From positions 1 to 64,000 of the forward strand of contig CAVYTB010000008.1 of the NCBI GenBank assembly GCA_963771295.1: a stretch of 64,000 nt of DNA. The letters are read 5' to 3'. Shown piece after piece: positions 57,531 through 64,000 of this stretch; position 1 is the stretch's first letter; each line of letters starts with the position of its first letter. The notes below the pieces were generated by a model. The model was given only the letters and a program-made list of their open reading frames with translations, was not told the DNA's origin and ran no database searches. Both the position numbers and the translations under genes were made by a program. The stretch comes from Acidiferrum sp963771295. Lineage in GTDB: Bacteria; Acidobacteriota; Terriglobia; Acidiferrales; UBA7541.

Positions 57531-58349
57531 AATCGGCGGACCTGGAGTCTGGCAACCGACTCCACCAGCTTTCCTGCCCGGCGCTACTCCGTGGTTGGGA
57601 CAAATGCGCCCGTTCACAATGAAAAGCGCATCCCAATTTTTGCCCGACGGGCCGACACCTTTGGACAGTGTTGAATGGGAGCGCGACTACACGATTACCC
57701 GCGTCTTTGGCGCCGCCAACGGTTCTGTGCGCACTCCTGCCCAGACGGAAATTGGCCTGTTCTGGACCGAACACGCCGGACAGCAATATGCGCGCGCTTT
57801 TAACTGTCTTGCCGAAAATCAGAAACTCGACGTCGCGGAAACTTCCCGGCTTATGGCCGTTCTTTGGACCGGTTATGCAGATGCCGCCATCGGATGCTTC
57901 AACGGCAAGTACCACTACAATTTCTGGCGTCCAGCCACCTCCATTCCAGCGGGCGGTGGGAATTCGGAGTTAACCGCCGATCCCACCTGGACCGCGCTAG
58001 GGCCGACTCCGAACCACCCGGAATATCCGGCGGTTCACGGATGCGTCACTGGCGCACTCTCCGATCTGATTGGCCGATACTTTGGCACTTCGAAGGTCCA
58101 TATTGTCGTGGATAGCCTGGCATTCCAGGATGGAATTCATACCCACACCTTTGAACTACCGATGACCTCTTTGGTGAGGTCTTTTGGGCGCGCGTCTACG
58201 CGGGCTTTCACTATTTGCATTCGTTCGAGGACGGTGGCGCTTCAGGCCACCGCGTTCCCGGACAACTCGTGTGCGGACACTTCCGGCGATTCGGCGAAAG
58301 CGGTGACGATTGGTGTGACCGGAAAGAAGATCGCGACGCTCACAGATAG
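57531..58349 (+). pseudogene. Vanadium-dependent haloperoxidase-like (PAP2) protein, truncated and frameshifted
   Basis: Homology starts at GGPGVWQPTPPAFLPG and runs through HAGQQYARAFN, FNGKYHYNFWRPATSI, TPNHPEYPAVHGCVTGALS to FELPM. Then the frame shifts near 58163 and continues FGEVFWARVYAGFHYLHSFE and GHRVPGQLV, with a stop at 58347-58349. K and R of KYHYNFWRP, the His of PAVHGC and R...H of ARVYAGFHYLH correspond to vanadate-binding and catalytic residues of the family. The N-terminal part is missing, replaced by a vapC relic on the other strand. Probably non-functional. Confidence 0.65.
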
Positions 58350-58369
58350 GAATCGCGCCTGACTAATTA

Positions 58370-58426
58370 CGCAATCGGGATGGGTGCTTGACTGTAGCGA
58401 GTTTGCCTCACCCGTCCCGAATTGCG
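58370..58426. repeat. Imperfect inverted repeat after the haloperoxidase relic
   Basis: CGCAATCGGGATGGGTG (58370-58386) faces CACCCGTCCCGAATTGCG (58409-58426), with one bulge and one mismatch, and a 22-base loop. No T-tract. It may be an old terminator or a dispersed palindromic element. Confidence 0.4.
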
Positions 58427-58551
58427 ATTACAGACAATGACTCGCACGCGAAGAATCCATTCTAAATGGACCGGAGAAGCAACTTGGTTGCCATTTGTAA
58501 ATGTGAGACCCTAGACGAACTCGGAGCGTTTCGCCGGCAGGAGGGTGCCGC

Positions 58552-59118
58552 GTGGAATCGACAATTTCCTCTCTCATCGGGGCAACCGAAGCGGGCGATA
58601 GCGCCGCGGCGGATACGCTCTTCAGCACACTTTACTGTGAACTGCACCGGATGGCGAAGAGGGAGCTAGCCCGATGGGGAGCCCCCGTAAGTTTGAATGT
58701 GACCACGCTGCTGCACGAAGCGTATCTGGACATCTCCGCACGTGAAGGCAAGTCATTTCCCGACCGTCCGCGTTTCATGGGGTACGCTGCGCGTGTGATG
58801 CGCGGACTGATTATTGATCACGCGCGAAATCGAAACGCGATCAAGCGCGGGCGGCAGTTCGAAATAACTTCGCTAAAAACGGACGCAGGCGAAAATGCGG
58901 TTGACGCGAAAGAACTGACGTTGATCAGCGATGCGCTGGATGAACTGGCTAAGGTCGAACCTAAGCTTGCCGAGGTGGTGGACTTGAAGTTCTTCTGCGG
59001 ATTTTCCTTCGCCGAAATCGCGGCCTTGTCGAACGTGTCCGAACGGACCGTACAGCGAAAGTGGGAGAAGGCACGCATCTATCTCCATCGCACCATTCGC
59101 GCGGATTTGTCAGTTTGA
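58552..59118 (+). CDS. ECF-type sigma factor (kinase-linked subfamily)
   Basis: GTG 58552 (reads MESTISSLIGATEAG) has AGGAGGG six bases upstream. 188 residues. Region 2 is ADTLFSTLYCELHRMAKRE, LNVTTLLHEAYLDIS and FMGYAARVMRGLIIDHARN. Region 4 is LAEVVDLKFFCGFSFAEIAA followed by VSERTVQRKWEKARIYLHR. This is the subfamily usually encoded next to large serine/threonine kinases in acidobacteria and planctomycetes, and such a kinase starts seven bases downstream. No classical anti-sigma gene is present, so the kinase may control it. Confidence 0.88.
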   Translation: MESTISSLIGATEAGDSAAADTLFSTLYCELHRMAKRELARWGAPVSLNVTTLLHEAYLDISAREGKSFPDRPRFMGYAARVMRGLIIDHARNRNAIKRGRQFEITSLKTDAGENAVDAKELTLISDALDELAKVEPKLAEVVDLKFFCGFSFAEIAALSNVSERTVQRKWEKARIYLHRTIRADLSV

Positions 59119-59125
59119 GGAACTA

Positions 59126-62122
59126 ATGCCCCAGCTTAGCCCCGATGAATGGCGGGCCCTTAGTCCACACCTCGATGAAGCGCTGGACATGACGGACGAG
59201 CAGCGCTCGACCTGGCTGTCCTCTCTGCAGACCGAAAACCCAACACTGGCATCGCAGCTGGAAATACTTCTTCAGGAGCACCGCGCGCTAACTGAGGAAG
59301 GTTTTCTGGAAGAGAGCGCTGTGGAATTGCCGGGTGAGCCTGGCCTGGCAGGTCAAACTTTCGGTGCCTACACGCTGGTATCGCAAATCGGACATGGGGG
59401 GATGGGCAGCGTTTGGTTGGCGGAGCGAAACGACGGGCGATTTGAGCGGCGTGTTGCGGTGAAGGTTCTGAATATTGCGCTGATGGGGAAAGGCGGCGAG
59501 GAGCGGTTCAAGCGCGAAGGCAGCATTCTGGGGCGGCTAATCCATCCTCATATCGCCGAGCTTATTGACGCGGGAGTGTCGCCAAGCGGGCAGCCATTTC
59601 TTGTACTCGAGTACGTTGAGGGCGATCACATTGACCGTTATTGCGACGAGAATACGCTGGACGTCAGAGACCGGCTGCGGCTGTTCCTCGATGCATTGCG
59701 CGCCGTAGAGCTAGCGCATGACAGCCGTATCGTTCACCGCGATCTGAAGCCTTCGAACATACTGGTGCGAACGGACGGGCAGGCGAAGCTGCTGGATTTT
59801 GGAATTGCCAAACTACTGGAAGGGGAGGGACAGGCCGGCGAGTCGCCGCTCACGCTCGAAGGTGGAAGGGCGATGACACCGGAATATGCGGCTCCCGAGC
59901 AACTGAAGGGCGGAACGGTGACAGCGGCCACGGACGTCTACGCCGCGGGAGTTCTTTTGTATGTGCTGCTGACGGGGCAGCACCCTGCCGGCGCCGGTCC
60001 GCATACGCCCGCGAGCCTGGTTAAGGCCACATTGGAGACCGAGCCTCGTCGCCCTTCGGAGATCGTGGCATCAACGCAGGGAAACGCAGAGAACTCAGTC
60101 GCGAACGCCAAGAAACGCGCGACGACGCCGGACAAGCTGGCGCGGACGCTGCGCGGCGATCTGGATACGATGGTCGCAAAAGCGTTGAAGAAGAATTCGG
60201 AAGAGCGCTATCCCTCGATCAAAGCCTTCGCCGACGACTTGCAGCGATTTTTGCGATATGAGCCCATCAGCGCTCGACCGGACGCTATCGGCTATCGCGC
60301 TGGCAAGTTTGTGAGCCGACATCGGAGCAGCGTTGTCGCGGCGCTGGTGGTAACGCTGGCCCTGGTCGGCACAACGTTGTTCACATGGTTTTTTCCGCGT
60401 CGTTCGCAAGCTCTGCCCCAGTACAATCAGCGAAAACTGACCGCGAACGCGCAGGATTCGCCGGTGTTCAACGCTGCGATCTCTCCCGATGGCAAGTATT
60501 TAGGGTACGCAGACCAGCAAGGCATTCATCTACAGCTTGCCGAGACCAAAGCAGCGCAAAATCTGCCTTTGCTCGCCGGTGTTCAGACGGGGACAACTTT
60601 CTGGGAATTCGGGAGTTGGTTTCCTGACTCCGCACGATTTACAGCGTCTGCCAGCGTGCCAGGAAGGCCGAGCACCGTATGGTTGATTCCGACACAGGAA
60701 GGGGAAGTACAGAAGATAGCGGAAATTGAGGATATGTTCGGAGGCGGAGCCGTCTCGCCTGATGGATCCAGCATTGCTTACCAAAGGGTGCGGAGTTCCG
60801 ATGGAGCGCGCGAGATCTGGGTTATGGGGCCTCACGGAGAGTCGCCTCACAGAGTACTGACAGCTGAAAGCCAGACAACATTTCAGGCAATCGCTTGGTC
60901 GCCGGCCGGAAACCGGCTTGCCTACCGCTCCAGGCGTGCCAAAAACAATCATACAGAAATCAAGGTGCAGAGTTGCGACCTGAGTGGTGCAGACATATCG
61001 ACGATTGTGCAGGATAACCACTTGAGCGCATTCACTTGGACGCCGTCAGGACGTTTCATTTATTCGCGAAACGTCGAATCTGGTTCCGCGCAGTCCGATA
61101 ATTTGTGGGAACTCAAGGTCGACGGAAAGAACGGAAAGCCGCAAGGCAAAGGACGCTTGTTGACAGATTGGTCGGGGTTTGCTGTTTACAGCCTGAGTGC
61201 GACGGCCGATGGAAAGCAATTGGCTTTTCTCAGAGGCACTGATCACTCTTCAGTTTTTGTCGGGGACCTGGCCAACAAGGAGAACCGCCTCGTTAATTTC
61301 CGTCGACTTACACTCGATGACAACTACAATATCCCTTCTGCGTGGACGCCAGATTCTCGGGACGTCATTTTCTCATCGGAGCGGGCTACAAACCGGCAAA
61401 TGTATCGGCAGTCGCTAGATCAAGGCAGTGCTCCTCAGTTGCTTAGTCCCGCTGCCAATACGAATTTCTATTTGGCGCGGCTAAGTCCGGATGGAACATC
61501 GATCCTGCTTGAGGGCGAGCCGCTCGCCTCTCGCAAAATGGGTCTATATCGAGTTGACCCACAGGGTGGTGTTCCCCAGCGAATCTTTGATATTGAGGGA
61601 TTCGTAATCTTTTCGTGCTCGAACAAGGCCGCCAATCTTTGTGTTTTTGGGCGACCGTCAGCGGACCAGAGCGAGCTTGTAGTTGCTTCATTTGACCCGC
61701 TCAGCGGTACTGGGAAGGAACTGGCACGGATTCCGCTGGAGGCGGGCAGCAGCGCTGACATTGGATTCGATTACTGGTGGCAACTTTCTCCGGATGGTTC
61801 GCAGATCGGCATCGTGAAATGGCACTCGCATGAAATCCGGCTGGTGCCTCTGCGTGGAGGTCAGACGAGAACGATTGCGGTGCAAGGCGTCCCTGACCTG
61901 CTGCATTTGGAATGGGCGAATGATTCGCAAAGCATGTTTGTGTCGGCCGTTGAGCCAGGTGGCGCGACTCTATTGCGCGTTATGCTGAACGGCGATGCCT
62001 CCCCTGTCTGGCACCAGCCACAATCGAAAACGACATGGGGATTTCCGTCACCGGACGGTCGTCACCTCGCGATCATGGGCGGATATCAAGAGTCCAATGT
62101 GTGGATAATTAGCAACTTCTGA
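59126..62122 (+). CDS. Transmembrane serine/threonine kinase with C-terminal beta-propeller
   Basis: 998 residues; GAGGAA precedes ATG 59126. An N-terminal helical part (1-75) is followed by the kinase: IGHGGMGSVWLAE (89-101), VAVKVL, catalytic loop HRDLKPSNI, DFGIAK and APEQL. One membrane helix (about 385-408) separates it from an outer-face beta-propeller of TolB/WD40-like repeats (AISPDGKYLGYADQQGIHLQ, SPAGNRLAYRSRRAKN, SPDGTSILLEGE, SPDGRHLAIMGG). The outside propeller may sense a ligand and the inside kinase act on the co-encoded sigma factor. Confidence 0.9.
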   Translation: MPQLSPDEWRALSPHLDEALDMTDEQRSTWLSSLQTENPTLASQLEILLQEHRALTEEGFLEESAVELPGEPGLAGQTFGAYTLVSQIGHGGMGSVWLAERNDGRFERRVAVKVLNIALMGKGGEERFKREGSILGRLIHPHIAELIDAGVSPSGQPFLVLEYVEGDHIDRYCDENTLDVRDRLRLFLDALRAVELAHDSRIVHRDLKPSNILVRTDGQAKLLDFGIAKLLEGEGQAGESPLTLEGGRAMTPEYAAPEQLKGGTVTAATDVYAAGVLLYVLLTGQHPAGAGPHTPASLVKATLETEPRRPSEIVASTQGNAENSVANAKKRATTPDKLARTLRGDLDTMVAKALKKNSEERYPSIKAFADDLQRFLRYEPISARPDAIGYRAGKFVSRHRSSVVAALVVTLALVGTTLFTWFFPRRSQALPQYNQRKLTANAQDSPVFNAAISPDGKYLGYADQQGIHLQLAETKAAQNLPLLAGVQTGTTFWEFGSWFPDSARFTASASVPGRPSTVWLIPTQEGEVQKIAEIEDMFGGGAVSPDGSSIAYQRVRSSDGAREIWVMGPHGESPHRVLTAESQTTFQAIAWSPAGNRLAYRSRRAKNNHTEIKVQSCDLSGADISTIVQDNHLSAFTWTPSGRFIYSRNVESGSAQSDNLWELKVDGKNGKPQGKGRLLTDWSGFAVYSLSATADGKQLAFLRGTDHSSVFVGDLANKENRLVNFRRLTLDDNYNIPSAWTPDSRDVIFSSERATNRQMYRQSLDQGSAPQLLSPAANTNFYLARLSPDGTSILLEGEPLASRKMGLYRVDPQGGVPQRIFDIEGFVIFSCSNKAANLCVFGRPSADQSELVVASFDPLSGTGKELARIPLEAGSSADIGFDYWWQLSPDGSQIGIVKWHSHEIRLVPLRGGQTRTIAVQGVPDLLHLEWANDSQSMFVSAVEPGGATLLRVMLNGDASPVWHQPQSKTTWGFPSPDGRHLAIMGGYQESNVWIISNF

Positions 62123-62407
62123 GCCGCAACGGCGCTGGGCCTACGTTTGTTCGCTCGGCCACACTGACCTTGAAATTTGTTTGCTCGGTAAACCAGTCGT
62201 ATCGACCTCCCAACCTGGCCAAATCTTACTGTCCTCGTGTCGTCTTTTCCGTTCCGTTTCCGATATCTCAAGTAGGGGGAAATCGCTCCGGTCTTACCCA
62301 AGCGCTACATTTCATCCGCGGCTTGAAGGTAAAGGTAAATGTCGGGGCGCAGCCTCGGGGGTACCGTGCACTTGCACAATCTAGATCAGAGGAAGAAGGA
62401 GAAAGAA

Positions 62408-63124
62408 GTGGACAACAATTGCAATGGTAAGTTTCTGGACGGAGCGGCCGCTCGCGTCGTTCGCAAAACAATGGCGGTGTTGGCAGTGCTGGTTTTTTCC
62501 GGTGTTGCGTACGCTCGTGAGCGAGGCCAGGACAAAAAAGAGGATATTAACTTCGGCACGATTCCAAGTCCGACGACACCAGAGAGGATTACGCCGGCGG
62601 TGGGGAACTCGGCATTTCTATTGGGCCACGCAGCCGGCACGCAGGGCTATGTTTGCCTGCCTGATGGCTCGGGTGGAGCTTCCTGGACCGTCGCTAATGC
62701 CCGCCCCGAAGCCACACTGTTTACCCATGTTTTCGGGGAAGCCGTGCAGATTATCACTCACTTTCTGAGCCCGGTAGAAAATCCCAATGACATCGGACCG
62801 ACGCCTCCACGTTTCGGCGACGCGACGTGGCAGAGTTCGTTCGACAGCAGTCGCGTGTGGGCACAAAAGAAGGATTTTACGACCGCTGGCACCGATGCGA
62901 GTTGCCCGAATGGCGGCTCAATTGATTGCCTACTGCTACAGGTGATCGGCACCGATGAGGGACCGACGGGCGGCAGATCACTGACCAAGACCACTTTTAT
63001 CCAGCGGCTGAATACCAACGGTGGATCGGCTCCTGCAACAGGATGCGTGGTTAGCGGCGACGTAGGGAAGCAAGTTCTGGTGCCCTACACCGCGGACTAC
63101 TACTTCTTCCGCAAAGATCGGTGA
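62408..63124 (+). CDS. Secreted DUF3455-like protein
   Basis: GTG 62408 (reads MDNNCNGKFLDGAAARVVRK) has GAAGGAG eight bases upstream; the earlier ATG 62339 has none. 238 residues with a signal peptide. GHAAGTQGYVCLPDGSGGAS, then ANARPEATLF, HFLSPVENP, DATWQSSFDSSRVWAQK and TTFIQRLNTNGGSAP, fit the DUF3455 pattern. Function unknown. The 285 bases before it (62123-62407) contain no other gene. Confidence 0.7.
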   Translation: MDNNCNGKFLDGAAARVVRKTMAVLAVLVFSGVAYARERGQDKKEDINFGTIPSPTTPERITPAVGNSAFLLGHAAGTQGYVCLPDGSGGASWTVANARPEATLFTHVFGEAVQIITHFLSPVENPNDIGPTPPRFGDATWQSSFDSSRVWAQKKDFTTAGTDASCPNGGSIDCLLLQVIGTDEGPTGGRSLTKTTFIQRLNTNGGSAPATGCVVSGDVGKQVLVPYTADYYFFRKDR

Positions 63125-63279
63125 GAACCAAGGTAGCTGTCGACCCTGCAGATCCGCGCATGGTGTTTGGATGCGCGGATGCTGCAGGAACCTCTCCGCG
63201 GAGTCTGATCGAGATCTGCAAATAGTACGAAATCAGCTGTCCTGCAAGGAACAGCAATCAAAAAGTTGGGAGATAAGCC

Positions 63280-63450
63280 GTGAAGTTCAGGACAGTCGTT
63301 GTGTGCAGCAAATGCCAGCAACCAATCGTTTCGGGAGAGGGCTGGAGTTTTGTGTGCTTCAAAATTCCGGGCCAGAAAGGCTATCACTTCTTCCATTACA
63401 GGTTTCGCACTGGGGACTGTTGGGGAGGCTACTTGAAGGAACGTAAGTAA
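63280..63450 (+). CDS. 56-residue zinc-binding small protein
   Basis: GTG 63280 (reads MKFRTVVVCSKCQQPIVSGE) has GGGAG seven bases upstream and ends with TAA at 63448-63450. CSKC near the N-terminus, a Cys at residue 26, a His pair around residues 36-39 and Cys 47 could make a zinc site. Aromatic residues are frequent (GWSFVCFKIP, GYHFFHYRF). The sequence is far from random and looks like a conserved small protein, but I cannot name it. It is 32 bases before a regulator gene. Confidence 0.55.
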   Translation: MKFRTVVVCSKCQQPIVSGEGWSFVCFKIPGQKGYHFFHYRFRTGDCWGGYLKERK

Positions 63451-63482
63451 CAGGTATTTAGAAAAACGAAGGAGATCGTGCC

Positions 63483-64000
63483 ATGGGCGCAGTCGCAAAG
63501 AACTCGATTCCAGAACTGATGACAGCCGCGTCGCAGCCATTTTCGAACTTTTTGCTGAATGATCCGTCAGCACCAATGCGAATCATGGGCTTGAATGAAG
63601 CGCGGCAGTTAGCGCAGTTCGTAGCGGTGATCGTTTTGGTGCCCGCGTCATCCACGGATGACGCAGCCGCTTCGTCGAAGACCACACGGAACAATTCATC
63701 GGGCGCGAGCGCGGCAACGTCGAAGCTGATCGAATTTTTCAGCAAAGGCACGCCGCCATTAAAGGCCGAGAGCAACGAAAGCGACGTTGTGTTCGGTGGA
63801 GTAAAGGTGAGCTTTGCTTCGATGGAGGCGTCGCGCAAGGGAAAGCCGGTGATTCTGACGGCGCTGGAATTCAAGACCTTGAAATATCTGGTGCGAAATG
63901 CGCGGCGAGTGATCTCGCGCGACGAATTGCTGAATGAAGTTTGGGGATATGAAAACTATCCCTGCACTCGCACCGTCGACAATCACATGTTGAAACTACG
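63483..64000 (+). CDS. Winged-helix regulator, OmpR type without receiver domain (partial)
   Basis: ATG 63483 follows AAGGAGAT at a good distance; the frame is open to the window end. Residues 1-95 form an unrecognised N-terminal part (MGAVAKNSIPELMTAASQPF..., then a Ser/Thr/Ala-rich stretch) without the Asp and Lys residues of a receiver domain. Residues about 98-172 are the OmpR/PhoB winged helix: GKPVILTALEFKTLKYLVRN, ISRDELLNEVWGYE and TVDNHMLKLR. The stop lies beyond 64000. A transcription factor with unusual input; its target is unknown. Confidence 0.75.
   Translation, partial: MGAVAKNSIPELMTAASQPFSNFLLNDPSAPMRIMGLNEARQLAQFVAVIVLVPASSTDDAAASSKTTRNNSSGASAATSKLIEFFSKGTPPLKAESNESDVVFGGVKVSFASMEASRKGKPVILTALEFKTLKYLVRNARRVISRDELLNEVWGYENYPCTRTVDNHMLKL

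Overview
The window looks like a chromosomal segment of a soil-type member of the Acidobacteriota. This rests on the 16S rRNA gene at about 16387-17921, the tilS-hpt-ftsH order, the ECF sigma / serine-threonine kinase / beta-propeller pair, the VWA, CRTAC1 and DUF3455 type secreted proteins, the many exported glycosidases, and a relic of an Oar-like TonB receptor. The phylum call comes from recognising families and the general look of the 16S; no alignment was run.

Layout. (1) 1-11.7 kb is a phage-like or prophage-like block on the + strand. It holds a tail-fibre-like gene ending in an intein-like Hint domain, a virion-associated-like protein, a very large polyvalent protein with ADP-ribosyltransferase-like domains, a zinc-knuckle protein, and a Gp49/HigB-type toxin with an XRE antitoxin. 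From 1 to about 6.46 kb the reading frame is broken by many small indels; after that it is clean. (2) 11.9-16.05 kb is tilS-hpt-ftsH on the - strand. (3) 16.1-18.14 kb is a self-contained 16S rRNA unit: promoter, boxA, two terminator-like hairpins in the leader, the 16S gene, a long-range processing stem and a strong terminator. No 23S, 5S or tRNA gene is visible. (4) 18.5-25.5 kb has a VapBC module, a sigma-region-2-only protein, a tandem universal stress protein and an RND efflux adaptor followed upstream by a broken RND pump gene. (5) 25.7-38.5 kb carries a CRTAC1 protein, a GH31 enzyme, a scar joining a TonB-receptor tail to an N-truncated ogt, the pcaH-pcaG-pobA aromatic cluster, a GH3 beta-glucosidase, a Gfo/Idh/MocA oxidoreductase and a collapsed DUF1080 gene. 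(6) 38.5-44.1 kb has proline dehydrogenase, a Tat-exported aldo/keto reductase, a histidine-rich membrane protein fused to TPRs, and a VWA-like secreted protein. (7) 44.3-50.7 kb looks like an amino-sugar locus: a GH2 exo-glucosaminidase-like enzyme convergent with a SIS isomerase/deaminase - APC permease - LacI-type regulator operon that has a perfect 16-bp palindromic operator at its 5' end. (8) 50.8-64 kb has a diguanylate cyclase, two M16 peptidases, a sarcosine-oxidase-like flavoenzyme, SurE, a scar of vapC and vanadium-haloperoxidase relics, an ECF sigma-kinase pair, a DUF3455 protein, a 56-residue zinc protein and the start of an OmpR-type winged-helix regulator that runs off the window.

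Functional themes are polysaccharide and aromatic breakdown (GH31, GH3, GH2, PobA/PcaHG), envelope functions, and genome erosion: several genes are truncated, frameshifted or fused as relics. Some of this could be assembly or read error rather than biology; each case is marked.
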